The notes below the pieces were generated by a model. It had not been told where the DNA came from and searched no databases. It saw nothing but the letters and a program-made list of their open reading frames with translations. Made by a program: the position numbers and the translations under genes. Below, piece after piece: positions 44,387 through 52,665 of a stretch of DNA of 64,000 nucleotides (position 1 is the stretch's first letter; each line of letters opens with the position of its first letter). Origin of the DNA: Synechococcaceae cyanobacterium (GTDB lineage Bacteria > Cyanobacteriota > Cyanobacteriia > PCC-6307 > Cyanobiaceae); contig CANCJV010000020.1 of the NCBI GenBank assembly GCA_947378425.1, forward strand, positions 1-64,000, read 5' to 3'.

Positions 44387-45958
44387 ATGCCTTACACCCT
44401 CACCACTCCCCTCTACTACGTCAACGATCGGCCGCACCTAGGCAGCACCTACACGACCCTGGCCTGCGACGCGATCGCCCGCTTCCAGCGCCTGAATGGC
44501 GAGCGGGTGATCTTCATCACCGGCTGCGATGAACACGGCCTCAAGATCATGCGCACCGCTGAGGCGGCGGGCCTGACTCCCCAGGACCATTGCGATGCCA
44601 TCAGCGAGCGCTACCGCGATCTCTGGCAACGCTGGCAGATCAGCAATGACCGCTTCATCCGCACCAGCGATCCTCGCCATCACCAGGTGGTCGAGCAGTT
44701 CTTTGCCCGTGTTGAAGCCAGCGGTGATGTGGTGGAAGGTCGCCAGCAGGGTTGGTATTGCGTGGCTTGCGAGGAGTTCAAGGATGACCCCCATGAGAGC
44801 GACGATCCCGAATGTGCCATCCACCGTCGACCGCTGGAATGGCGCGACGAGGTCAATCTTTTCTTCCGTCTCTCCCGCTATCAGAAGCAGATTGAGGAGC
44901 TTGTGTCCCGGGAGGGCTTCATTGCCCCGGCTTCGCGTCGCCGTGAGGTGGAGAATTTCGTGGCGGGCGGTCTGAAGGATTTTTCAATTTCACGGGTGGA
45001 TCTGCCCTGGGGCATCCCGGTGCCAGGTCACAGCGGCCATACGTTCTATGTGTGGTTTGACGCGTTGCTGGGCTATCTTTCCGCCCTGCTGGAACCGGGC
45101 GCGCCCGTGGATCTTGATGCCCTGGTGCGCCAGGGCTGGCCCGCCCAGCTGCATGTGATCGGCAAGGACATCCTGCGCTTCCACGCCGTCTTCTGGCCGG
45201 CCATGCTGCTCTCGGCGGGACTGGAGTTGCCGAGCACGGTGTTCGGCCACGGCTTCCTCACCCGCGAGGGCCAGAAGATGTGCAAATCGCTGGGCAATGT
45301 GCTGGATCCTGAGCTCTTGCTCGAGCGCTGTGGTCGCGATGCGGTGCGTTGGTATCTGCTGCGGGATATTCCCTTCGGTGACGACGGCGACTTCCAGCAG
45401 CAGCGTTTCAGTGATCTGGTCAACAATGATCTTGCCAATACCATCGGCAACCTCTTGAATCGCACCTCCTCGATGGCGCGCAAGTGGTTTGACGGCGCCG
45501 TACCCCCCGCCGGAGAGGCGACCAGCAGCAGCCACGCCCTGGCGCAGGCGGCAGCTGCGGCGGCCGAGACCTTTGAGGCCGCCATGGCACGACTCGATTT
45601 CCGTACAGCGGCCGAAAGCGTCTTGCATCTGGCGATCGGCGCCAACGGTTATCTCAATGAGAATGCCCCCTGGAAACGGATGAAAACTCCTGGCGAAGAG
45701 ATCCGGGTCGGCGAAGATCTTTATGCCGTGCTCGAAACCAGCCGTTGGGTGGGATTGCTGCTGGCGCCTCTGCTGCCCGAACTGTCCTCCAGGCTGCTGG
45801 AGCAACTCGCCCAGGAGCCGATCGAAAGCGCTACAGACGCGCTGATCACTCCCTCCCCTTGGCGGCAAGCCCTGCACTGGGGTGGACTGTGCCCAGGCCA
45901 GGCCCTGCCCGAACCGGTTCCGGTGATGCAGCGCCTCGAATTGGACGGGCCCCTGTGA
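44387..45958 (+). CDS. metG: Methionyl-tRNA synthetase
   Basis: Charges tRNA-Met and initiator tRNA. The start is ATG 44387 (MPYTLTTPLYYVNDRPHLGSTY). The HIGH-type sequence is HLGS, as in the MetG group lacking the C-terminal dimerisation domain. A zinc-type cysteine set is present (CVACEEF, ECAIHRRPL), and DEHGLKI, the WFDALLGYLSAL strand and the KMSKS equivalent GQKMCKSLGN. The third residue of that loop is cysteine here. The length of 523 residues is normal for the short form. metG is followed by lptC, starting 8 nt after the stop. Confidence 0.95.
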   Translation: MPYTLTTPLYYVNDRPHLGSTYTTLACDAIARFQRLNGERVIFITGCDEHGLKIMRTAEAAGLTPQDHCDAISERYRDLWQRWQISNDRFIRTSDPRHHQVVEQFFARVEASGDVVEGRQQGWYCVACEEFKDDPHESDDPECAIHRRPLEWRDEVNLFFRLSRYQKQIEELVSREGFIAPASRRREVENFVAGGLKDFSISRVDLPWGIPVPGHSGHTFYVWFDALLGYLSALLEPGAPVDLDALVRQGWPAQLHVIGKDILRFHAVFWPAMLLSAGLELPSTVFGHGFLTREGQKMCKSLGNVLDPELLLERCGRDAVRWYLLRDIPFGDDGDFQQQRFSDLVNNDLANTIGNLLNRTSSMARKWFDGAVPPAGEATSSSHALAQAAAAAAETFEAAMARLDFRTAAESVLHLAIGANGYLNENAPWKRMKTPGEEIRVGEDLYAVLETSRWVGLLLAPLLPELSSRLLEQLAQEPIESATDALITPSPWRQALHWGGLCPGQALPEPVPVMQRLELDGPL

Positions 45959-45966
45959 GCTGGACC

Positions 45967-47196
45967 ATGCAATCGCCGGCGTCCCTGCGAGCTGGGCTGC
46001 TCATGGCCGCGTTGACGCCGCTGCTGGCGGCAACGCTGACGGCCTGCTCCAGCGGCAAACCGATCAGCCAGGACGAGAACGCGCCCCCGTTTGTGTTTCG
46101 ATCCCTCGATCTGCGCCAGCAGGACCAGAAGGGTCGCCCCTCCTGGAGTCTCACCAGTCCTGAGGCCCGCTACGACCTGCGGCGCCAGGTGGCCCAGGCG
46201 GTGACGCCGAAGGGGATGATCTACCGCGCTGGCCAGCCCGCCTACCGCCTGCAGGCCACCAGTGGCACGGTGATCAACGACGGCGAAGTGGTGCTGCTGG
46301 AGGGCCGGATCCGGGTCGAACAGGTGGGCCGCCAGCCGGTGTTGATCGAGGCCTCGCGGGTGCGCTGGTTTCCCTCCCGCCAGCGCATGGAGATTGACCG
46401 CAATCCCCGGGCGAGTGACCCCCAGTACCGCCTGAGTTCCGAGCGGGCCACCTTCCTGTTCGATCAGAATCTGCTCAAACTTCGCGGCAAGCCGCTGATG
46501 GAGCGCTGGAGCGCTCGGTTTGATCCGTTCAAGGATCCGGCTCGCGCTGATCCGGACACGGTCCTGCATGTCAGCGAGGCGGACTGGAATCCAACCAGCG
46601 GTGCCCTTCAGACCCGCGGCCCCGTGCTGGCGAGCCGCTGGGCTCCTGGCCGCTCCCATCGCCAGCCGCCCCAGACGCTCACGGCCTCAGCCCTCGATGG
46701 CAACACGCTGCAGCAACAGCTGCGGCTGCTGGCTCCGGTGCTCTACAGCGACAGCGTCGATCAGTCCCGGCTTGCAGCCCGGGAGGTGCGTCTCGATCTG
46801 CGTCAGCACACAGCCAACTCCAGCGAGCCCTTCCAGGGCAGCAGAGCCGCCCTGGCGGTTCGTGGGCAGGGCTTTTCTCTCCACGAGCTTCAGACCAGTG
46901 TGGAGATCCCGTCCGGCTGTGTGATCACCCAGAACAACGATGTCCTCACCGCCAGGCGTTGCCGCTGGAACTGGATCAGCCAGGAGGTGGAAGCCGATGG
47001 CGATCTGGAGCTGCAGCGGCAGCAGAACCACCAGATCACGCGGGGGCAGCGGCTCCGTGGCCGTCTGGGTTCTGAAGGTTCGCTGCTGGTTTCCAACCCT
47101 TCAGGGCGCGTCTTCAGCCAGTTCCAGGTGCCGAATCGCCCAAGGCCGCCACGGTTGCAACGACCCCGTCCAGTTCCGGAGCCCATTCGGCTGTAA
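45967..47196 (+). CDS. lptC: LPS export protein LptC-like lipoprotein
   Basis: About 409 residues from ATG 45967 (MQSPASLRAGLL); GTG 45955 is also in frame and overlaps the metG stop. The N-terminus is a lipoprotein signal peptide with an LTACSS lipobox. The body has beta-jellyroll character (ARYDLRRQVAQAVTPKGMIYRAGQPAYRLQATSGTVINDGEVVLLEG), the pattern of LptC/LptA proteins that carry lipopolysaccharide across the periplasm. The C-terminus is long, Pro/Arg-rich. The last 83 nt of the gene overlap the complex C assembly gene tail-to-tail, because lptC reads far to the right. The LptC assignment is by pattern and not by detailed alignment. Confidence 0.8.
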   Translation: MQSPASLRAGLLMAALTPLLAATLTACSSGKPISQDENAPPFVFRSLDLRQQDQKGRPSWSLTSPEARYDLRRQVAQAVTPKGMIYRAGQPAYRLQATSGTVINDGEVVLLEGRIRVEQVGRQPVLIEASRVRWFPSRQRMEIDRNPRASDPQYRLSSERATFLFDQNLLKLRGKPLMERWSARFDPFKDPARADPDTVLHVSEADWNPTSGALQTRGPVLASRWAPGRSHRQPPQTLTASALDGNTLQQQLRLLAPVLYSDSVDQSRLAAREVRLDLRQHTANSSEPFQGSRAALAVRGQGFSLHELQTSVEIPSGCVITQNNDVLTARRCRWNWISQEVEADGDLELQRQQNHQITRGQRLRGRLGSEGSLLVSNPSGRVFSQFQVPNRPRPPRLQRPRPVPEPIRL

Positions 47197-47797
47197 GCCG
47201 CTGCGCCCAACCCTCCAGCCAGGTCAGGTCACTGCGGCTGAAGCAGCGCACGGACCATCCTCCGACCACCAGCAAACCGCGGCTGGCGAACGGTTGCACC
47301 ACCACCGCTGGCAGACCAGGCAGGAGCCCCTCGAATTCCTCTCGGCCTGGGTAGAGCCTGAGATCCACCAGAGAGATGACCTTGCCGCTCTCCAGACAAC
47401 GCCGGCAGATGGCTCCTGGGACAAAGCGGCTGTCAGCCAGCAGGCCGCGCTGCACCAGAACCGTCTGATTCCACATCACCAGCAGGGTGGCTGCCGGGGT
47501 GGCGGTCAACACCAGGGCGCTGCCCCAGCCGAGCTCGCGCCGCAGCGGCTCGGGCAGCCCCTCTTCCCACAGCAGTCCCTCCGTCCCGCTGAGGTCGGCC
47601 CGCTCGGCGACGACGGGGGTGATGCGGCTCCACAACAGCCCCACCAGCATCAGCACCACCGAGAGGATGGCTGCCACCACTCCGGCACGCTGCAGGGCCG
47701 GATCGACAGCTTCGGCGCTGAACTGGTTGATCACCGTCAGCAGCAGACCCACGGCCCCGGCGACCACCGGGATGCGGGCTGGGCCGGGCATGTCCAT
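47114..47797 (-). CDS. Cofactor assembly of complex C subunit B (CCB2/CCB4 type)
   Basis: A protein of about 227 residues that in chloroplasts and cyanobacteria takes part in attaching the c'-type heme on the stromal side of cytochrome b6. From ATG 47797 (MDMPGPARIPVV); alternatives are GTG 47803 and ATG 47791. Two hydrophobic N-terminal segments (VVAGAVGLLLTVINQF and GVVAAILSVVLMLVGLLW) fit the family, followed by RADLSGTEGLLWEEGLPEPL and a soluble C-terminal domain (GLLPGLPAVVVQPFASRGLLVVGGWSVRCFSRSDLTWLEGWA). Its last 83 nt lie on lptC. Confidence 0.78.
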   Translation of the reverse strand: MDMPGPARIPVVAGAVGLLLTVINQFSAEAVDPALQRAGVVAAILSVVLMLVGLLWSRITPVVAERADLSGTEGLLWEEGLPEPLRRELGWGSALVLTATPAATLLVMWNQTVLVQRGLLADSRFVPGAICRRCLESGKVISLVDLRLYPGREEFEGLLPGLPAVVVQPFASRGLLVVGGWSVRCFSRSDLTWLEGWAQRLTAEWAPELDGVVATVAALGDSAPGTG

Positions 47798-47881
47798 GAC
47801 CACGAATCAAAGACAGTCGTTGCACTCAGGATGCAGGATCGCCCATGCCCTGCTGCAATGGGTGCAGCCATTCCCACTTCC

Positions 47882-48289
47882 ATGACTCCCAGTGAGGCCT
47901 TCGCCGCCATTGCTCTTGCCGCCGTGGCCTGTGATGGCTCCTTAGATCGCGAAGAGGCCCATGCACTGAGGCAACAACTCGAGAAGCGCACCCCCTATCG
48001 GGACCTGGGCGAGGTGGCCATGGGCCAGATGTTCGATGGCCTGCTGGCCACCCTGCGCCGTGATGGTTGGGAGGCCCTCGTCAGCGAGGCGATCCCGCTG
48101 CTGACGTCACTGCAACAGGAAACCGCCCTGGCGATGGCCGCCGAACTCGTTCATGCCGACCGCGTCGTTACTGACACCGAACGGGAGATGCTGCAACGCA
48201 TGGCCGCTCAGATGCAGGTTGCCGCCGAACGCTCCCAGCAGATTCTTGAGGTGATCGCCCTGCTGCACCGCGACAGCCTGGCCAGCTGA
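47882..48289 (+). CDS. TerB-like (tellurite resistance TerB fold) protein
   Basis: A 135-residue helical protein from ATG 47882 (MTPSEAFAAIALAAVACDG); ATG 47858 is also in frame. The sequence SEAFAAIALAAVACDGSLDREEAHALRQQL and VHADRVVTDTEREMLQRMAAQM is the repeated acidic helix pattern of the TerB fold, with aspartates at each turn that may hold metal. Although named for tellurite resistance, TerB-fold proteins act in many membrane and stress processes; no tellurite operon is present. Function unassigned. The gene is on the plus strand, divergent from the complex C assembly gene. Confidence 0.8.
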   Translation: MTPSEAFAAIALAAVACDGSLDREEAHALRQQLEKRTPYRDLGEVAMGQMFDGLLATLRRDGWEALVSEAIPLLTSLQQETALAMAAELVHADRVVTDTEREMLQRMAAQMQVAAERSQQILEVIALLHRDSLAS

Positions 48290-48365
48290 GAGCAGACTGA
48301 TCCCATTCGCACGCCCTCCCGTGGTCCCTGTCGTGCCCCTGACACGTTTTCCCGCTCCCGCCAGG

Positions 48366-49046
48366 ATGGGGCGATTCGTCACCCGGCTGGCCTTGGCCCT
48401 GGCTCTCCTGCTGGGTCTCAGCCTCGGCGTTGCCCCGGTTCAGGCCCTCTCCGCCGACAACTTCCCTACGGCTGCGCCCAGCAGCCAGCTGCTGGATGAG
48501 GCCGACGTCTTCAGCCGGGCCAGCCGCGCCGAAGTGGAGAAACAGCTGGAGTCGCTGTCGTCTGAGCGGGTTGATGCCCGGTTGGTGACGATCAATCGCC
48601 TGGATTACGGCCTGACCCTGGATCAGCTTGGCCAACAGCTACTGGAGCGCTGGGCTAACAGTTCCAGTGAGGCACCAGAGCCAAACCGGTTGCTGTTGTT
48701 GATCGACACCAAGACCAAGTCCGCGGCTGTGGTGGCATCACCACAGTTGAAGCGTCAACTGTCACCGGATCTGTTGCGCAGTACGGCGCGAACCACCATG
48801 GCCCAGCCCCTGCGGGATGGCGACCGTTACCGTCAGGCCACGGTGGATGCCCTGGATCGTCTCGCCACGGTGTTACGGGGCGGCGACGATCCCGGCGAAG
48901 CCGTGATCGAGGAAGCACCTGTGCTGGCCAGCAACATTCCGACCAAGGAAGAAACCGAGAGCAGCAATGCCTTCACCTGGGTCGTGGTGCTGTTGGTGGT
49001 GGGTTCGGTGGTGCCGATGTTGACTTGGTGGGTTTTCTCGCGCTGA
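48366..49046 (+). CDS. TPM-domain membrane protein, Psb32-like
   Basis: About 226 residues from ATG 48366 (MGRFVTRLALALALLL), with a signal peptide ending PVQALS, a TPM domain (SQLLDEADVFSRASRAEVEKQLESL, RLLLLIDTKTKSAAVVASPQLKRQLSPDL) and a C-terminal transmembrane helix (FTWVVVLLVVGSVVPMLTWWV). Psb32 of Synechocystis, a TPM protein of the thylakoid lumen side, protects photosystem II from photodamage and speeds repair; this protein has the same order of domains. The role is inferred from this layout. It is followed 22 nt later by pcxA. Confidence 0.8.
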   Translation: MGRFVTRLALALALLLGLSLGVAPVQALSADNFPTAAPSSQLLDEADVFSRASRAEVEKQLESLSSERVDARLVTINRLDYGLTLDQLGQQLLERWANSSSEAPEPNRLLLLIDTKTKSAAVVASPQLKRQLSPDLLRSTARTTMAQPLRDGDRYRQATVDALDRLATVLRGGDDPGEAVIEEAPVLASNIPTKEETESSNAFTWVVVLLVVGSVVPMLTWWVFSR

Positions 49047-49068
49047 TTGATCCATAAGGACACACACC

Positions 49069-50214
49069 ATGGGGCTGACCGATTGGCTCGGGACGTTTGG
49101 CAGGGCGCAATCCCTCGATCTCAGCAGCGACCTAGAGCGCGGCTATGAAGCAGGGTTATTGATCCAGAGCCTGGAGCTGGAGCACTACAACGACCGGCCA
49201 GTGAGACCGGAACTGGAATTGCGCCTGCCGAAGGGGATGCAGGCCCAGGTGTTGCGACGCTTCAGGGCCGCCCTCCAGGTCTGCCGCCAGTCCCTGGATC
49301 AACTGGAGCCCTATCGCCAGGAGCTGTCGGGACAGGAGCTGCGGCAGATCCAGCTGATTGAATCGGTGGTCGCTCGCTACGACGACAAACGCAAGGCCTT
49401 GCCCAGCCTCAGCCGTTCACCGGAGATCCTGCCGCGCAGCTTGATCGGCGTGGTCGATCAGGTCAGGCGCCAACTGGATCCGGAGGCGGAAGCCACCGTG
49501 GTCGCTGGTTTTCGCCGCCGCCGGGATTCCACCCTGGTGTCGCTGAGAATTCTGCTGCTGTTGATCCTGGTGCCGATCCTGTTGCAACAGGTCAGCAGGG
49601 TGTATGTGGTTTCACCGCTGGTCGATCGGTTTTCGCCAGAGACGCCGTTCCTCAACTATCCCAAGCCGAGGCTGGAACAATCGGCGATCAAAAAGCTGCG
49701 TGAGTTCCAATCGGAAATTGAATTCAGCGCCTTGCTCGATGAGAAGCCGCTGCCTTCAAGGGAGGAATTGCAACAGCAATTGGCTGAACGGGCGAAGGAA
49801 CTGAAGGAGGAAGCAGATCAAGAAAGCACGCATGCGGTCAAAAACGTTCTCTCTGACCTGTTCGGTTTGGTCGGCTTTTTATTGGTTTGCTTCTTTGGTC
49901 AAAGGGACATTCAGGTTCTGCGCGGTTTTATTGATGAAATGGTCTATGGCCTGAGCGACAGCGCCAAAGCTTTTGCGATTATATTGTTTACCGATATTTT
50001 CGTGGGCTTTCACAGCCCTGAAGGCTGGACAGTCCTGCTGGATGGCGTAGCCCATCACCTGGGTCTACCGCCTCAGGAAAACTTTATCATGCTCTTCATT
50101 GCCACCTTCCCGGTGGTTTTGGCGACAATCTTCAAGTATTGGATCTTCCGTTATCTCAACCGTGTCTCGCCATCCTCAGTGGCGACCCTGCGCAACATGA
50201 ACGGTGGCGGCTGA
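49069..50214 (+). CDS. pcxA: Proton extrusion protein PcxA (CemA/YcF10 family)
   Basis: Membrane protein of the CemA family that is needed for light-induced proton extrusion and inorganic carbon use in cyanobacteria and chloroplasts. It has 381 residues: a charged helical N-terminal 150 residues, then hydrophobic helices (STLVSLRILLLLILVPILLQQV, LFGLVGFLLVCFF, and the last IMLFIATFPVVLATIFKYWIFRYLNRVSPSSVATLRNMN). The C-terminal KYWIFRYLNRVSPSSVATLRNMN is the family's most conserved part. The ATG at 49069 is preceded by AAGGA. The cobU start lies inside the pcxA end (11-nt overlap). Confidence 0.9.
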   Translation: MGLTDWLGTFGRAQSLDLSSDLERGYEAGLLIQSLELEHYNDRPVRPELELRLPKGMQAQVLRRFRAALQVCRQSLDQLEPYRQELSGQELRQIQLIESVVARYDDKRKALPSLSRSPEILPRSLIGVVDQVRRQLDPEAEATVVAGFRRRRDSTLVSLRILLLLILVPILLQQVSRVYVVSPLVDRFSPETPFLNYPKPRLEQSAIKKLREFQSEIEFSALLDEKPLPSREELQQQLAERAKELKEEADQESTHAVKNVLSDLFGLVGFLLVCFFGQRDIQVLRGFIDEMVYGLSDSAKAFAIILFTDIFVGFHSPEGWTVLLDGVAHHLGLPPQENFIMLFIATFPVVLATIFKYWIFRYLNRVSPSSVATLRNMNGGG

Positions 50215-50803
50215 TTCCTTCCCCCCGCTCTCAGGGTCTGGACTCGGCCGGGGCCCAGAGTCGCGCCTGACCCTGATCAGCGGTCCCGCCGGCGGGGGCA
50301 AGAGCCGCTGGGCCGAGCATCTGGCCATGGTCAGCGGTCGGTCCGTGGTCTATCTGGCCACCGGTCCCCTTTTGCCCCTCGATGACAGCTGGCAGCAACG
50401 CCTGGAGCGTCATCGCCTGCGCCGCCCGGCCCACTGGCAGTGCCGGGAGGTGCAAGGTCATCTGGCCCAGGAGCTGCCGCTGCTGGATGGGGCGCAGATC
50501 GCCCTGGTGGATTCCCTCGGCACCTGGGCTGCCGCCTGGCTGGAAGCAACTCCGGAGGTCTGGGAGCAGGCCTGCGGCGAATTGCTGGCGGCCATCGCGG
50601 CTTCTCCAGCGCCGCTTCTCATCGTCTGCGAAGAGGTGAGCTGGGGTGTGGTGCCCTCCACGGCTGCTGGAGGTCGCTTTCGGGACAGGCTCACCAGGCT
50701 GCAACAGGCCATCGGACAGTGCTGTGATCGCTCCTGGCTGGTGTTGCAGGGGCGGGCCCTCGACCTTCATGCCCTGGGCCTTGCGGTCCCCGCTGAACCC
50801 TGA
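50204..50803 (+). CDS. cobU: Adenosylcobinamide kinase/guanylyltransferase
   Basis: Phosphorylates adenosylcobinamide and then adds GMP, preparing the nucleotide loop of cobalamin. The Walker A loop is GPAGGGKS at about residues 27-34, with SRWAEHLA behind it; other marks are YLATGPLL, RRPAHWQ, and LVDSLGTWAA, the equivalent of the LVDCLTLW motif. CEEVSWGVVP is also conserved. The length is 199 residues. A GTG at 50204 starts in the end of pcxA. This is the second cobalamin gene of the window besides cobN, and supports pseudocobalamin or cobalamin synthesis by the organism (inference). Confidence 0.87.
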   Translation: MAADSFPPLSGSGLGRGPESRLTLISGPAGGGKSRWAEHLAMVSGRSVVYLATGPLLPLDDSWQQRLERHRLRRPAHWQCREVQGHLAQELPLLDGAQIALVDSLGTWAAAWLEATPEVWEQACGELLAAIAASPAPLLIVCEEVSWGVVPSTAAGGRFRDRLTRLQQAIGQCCDRSWLVLQGRALDLHALGLAVPAEP

Positions 50804-51291
50804 TGCCACGCGTCGTCCTGTATCAGCCGCAGATCCCTCCCAACACCGGCAATGTCGCTCGCACCTGCGCGGCCACGGCCAGTCCCCTCCACCTGATCGA
50901 GCCGCTCGGATTTGCCATCGATGATCGCCAGCTGCGGCGGGCAGGCCTGGACTACTGGCCCTGGGTCGATCTGCAGCGTCACCGGGATCTGGAGACTTTT
51001 GAACGCCACCGTGCTGCTCTGGGCGGCCGTCTGGTGGCCCTCAGCGCCCATGCCGAGCAGCCCTACACCCGTTTCGGCTTTGCCCCCGGCGACTGGCTCC
51101 TGTTCGGCCGGGAGACCGAGGGCTTGCCGCCGGAGCTGCTCTGCCATGCCGATGCCCGCCTGGGCATCCCCATGCCCGGCGGTCTGGAGCGTGGCGGCGG
51201 CGTGCGCAGCCTGAATCTCTCAGTCGCTGTGGCCGTCGTGCTCTTCGAGGCGCTTCGCCAGCTGGAACCCACTGGCCCCCAGGGCTTCTGA
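50803..51291 (+). CDS. trmL: tRNA (cytidine(34)-2'-O)-methyltransferase, TrmL
   Basis: SPOUT-fold methyltransferase that modifies the wobble base of certain tRNA-Leu species. The protein has 162 residues with a characteristic trefoil-knot C-terminus: LLFGRETEGLPPELL and IPMPGGLERGGGVRSLNLSVAVAVVLFEALRQ, plus the N-terminal VVLYQPQIPPNTGNVARTCAATASPLHLIEPLGF. The ATG at 50803 overlaps the cobU stop (TGATG). Confidence 0.92.
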   Translation: MPRVVLYQPQIPPNTGNVARTCAATASPLHLIEPLGFAIDDRQLRRAGLDYWPWVDLQRHRDLETFERHRAALGGRLVALSAHAEQPYTRFGFAPGDWLLFGRETEGLPPELLCHADARLGIPMPGGLERGGGVRSLNLSVAVAVVLFEALRQLEPTGPQGF

Positions 51292-51448
51292 GCGATCAGC
51301 GTCGATCATTACCAGCTTGAATTCGCCCGGAAAGCTTCGCTGATGTGGCCGACGTGACTTGATCGATGCGCCTCTACGGGTTACTGTCTGCGCGACCCGG
51401 AGATGTCGGCTTCTCTACCGGGTTCTGTCCGAATGGGTGAAAATTTGC

Positions 51449-52486
51449 ATGAAGCCTTTCCGTTGGATCCTGCCTGTACTTCTCACTACGCCTGCGATTG
51501 CACCACTTGTCGCCGCTGTAGCCGATGATGCCCGGGGCTCAAACCCAACAGATCTGTTGATCGCCTCCCTGCCTGCCATCAAGCCCTCCACGGTGTGGGT
51601 GAAAGTCAAGGAGTCCACCACCATTGAGGAGCTCTCTTCCCAGCTCGGCCTCGACGAAACCCAGTTGGCCAAGCTGAACCGGGTGGATGAGGACCACCGC
51701 TTCAACCCCGGCGACCTGCTGAACGTGCCCTCGGCCCAGGGACAGAAACTGAATCGCATCGCCTCCCTTGATGCCTCCGGCGCTCACCTCGCCCATCCCC
51801 TGCCGGCCTCGCCACCACCGTCGGTCGGTGCCGGTGTCGTCCGTCTCGGCGACAACTTGATGATGATTGCCCAGCGCTACGGCCTCAGCCTGGCTGAGCT
51901 GCTGCGGCTCAACCCCGGTCTGGAGACAGCCCGCCTCGTGGTCGGAAGCCAGGTACGACTGGCTCAGTCAGCTCCCAACATCCGCTCCCACATGCTGCTG
52001 GCGATGAATCCGGTCGGCAGTGGCGGCGTCAGTTGGCCCGAATTGCCCGGTTTCGGACCACAGCAACGATCGTTCGACGGCAACGGCAGTGGCGGCGCCA
52101 CCATGACGTCGTTCATCTGGCCGACCAAGGGGGTCTTCACCTCCGGCTACGGCTGGCGCTGGGGCCGCATGCACAAGGGAATTGATGTGGCCAACAATGT
52201 CGGCACAGCGGTCGTGGCGGCCCAGGATGGACAGGTTTCCTTCGCGGGCTGGGATGACGGTGGCTACGGCTATCTGGTCAAGATCACCCACGCCGATGGC
52301 ACCATCACGGTCTACGGCCACAACAGCAGGATTCTGGTCTCCGTTGGGCAGCTGGTTCAGCAGGGGCAACCGATCAGCCAGATGGGCAGCACCGGCCGCA
52401 GCACCGGTCCGCACCTTCACTTCGAGATCCGCCCCGCCGGCCAGGGAGCCATGAATCCGCTCAATTTCCTGCCAGCACGGGTCTGA
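51449..52486 (+). CDS. M23 metallopeptidase with two LysM-like domains
   Basis: Envelope peptidase of 345 residues, probably a peptidoglycan endopeptidase or an EnvC/NlpD-like activator. It starts at ATG 51449 with a signal peptide (MKPFRWILPVLLTTPAIAPLVAAVADD). Two LysM-type modules follow: one at about 50-95 (KESTTIEELSSQLGLDETQLAKLNRVDEDH) and one at about 131-172 (RLGDNLMMIAQRYGLSLAELLRLNPG). The C-terminus is M23: SGYGWRWGRMHKGIDVANNVGTAVVAA with HxxxD, VYGHNSRI and the catalytic HLHFEIRPAGQG. All catalytic and zinc residues appear intact, suggesting active endopeptidase. The 157-nt gap to trmL holds its promoter. Confidence 0.9.
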   Translation: MKPFRWILPVLLTTPAIAPLVAAVADDARGSNPTDLLIASLPAIKPSTVWVKVKESTTIEELSSQLGLDETQLAKLNRVDEDHRFNPGDLLNVPSAQGQKLNRIASLDASGAHLAHPLPASPPPSVGAGVVRLGDNLMMIAQRYGLSLAELLRLNPGLETARLVVGSQVRLAQSAPNIRSHMLLAMNPVGSGGVSWPELPGFGPQQRSFDGNGSGGATMTSFIWPTKGVFTSGYGWRWGRMHKGIDVANNVGTAVVAAQDGQVSFAGWDDGGYGYLVKITHADGTITVYGHNSRILVSVGQLVQQGQPISQMGSTGRSTGPHLHFEIRPAGQGAMNPLNFLPARV

Positions 52487-52554
52487 GATCAGACAGGCAG
52501 CCGGAGCAGGTCGGCTGCAAGCCGCGCACCCCGATCGTTTAAGCTGATGTCTCC

Positions 52555-52628
52555 GGCTCGGTAGCTCAGCTGGTTAGAGCGTGGGATTCATAACCCCAAG
52601 GTCGGGAGTTCAAGTCTCCCCCGAGCCA
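52555..52628 (+). tRNA. tRNA-Met (anticodon CAU), elongator type
   Basis: A 74-nt cloverleaf: acceptor stem GGCTCGG (52555-52561) pairs with CCGAGCC (52621-52627), followed by the discriminator A; D arm contains TAGCTCAGCTGGTTAGAGC; anticodon loop TTCATAA with CAU; T arm GGGAGTTCAAGTCTCCC. CCA is not encoded. The acceptor begins with G-C paired to C, so it is not an initiator. CAU also occurs in the isoleucine tRNA modified to lysidine; I prefer elongator Met. A terminator follows. Confidence 0.93.
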
Positions 52629-52643
52629 TCCATCTTTCACAGG

Positions 52644-52665
52644 CCCTGCATCAGCAGGGTTTTTT
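52644..52665 (+). terminator. Intrinsic terminator of tRNA-Met
   Basis: A 6-bp GC-rich stem (CCCTGC at 52644-52649, GCAGGG at 52654-52659) with a four-base loop, followed by a run of six T. It lies 16 nt after the tRNA. Confidence 0.85.
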
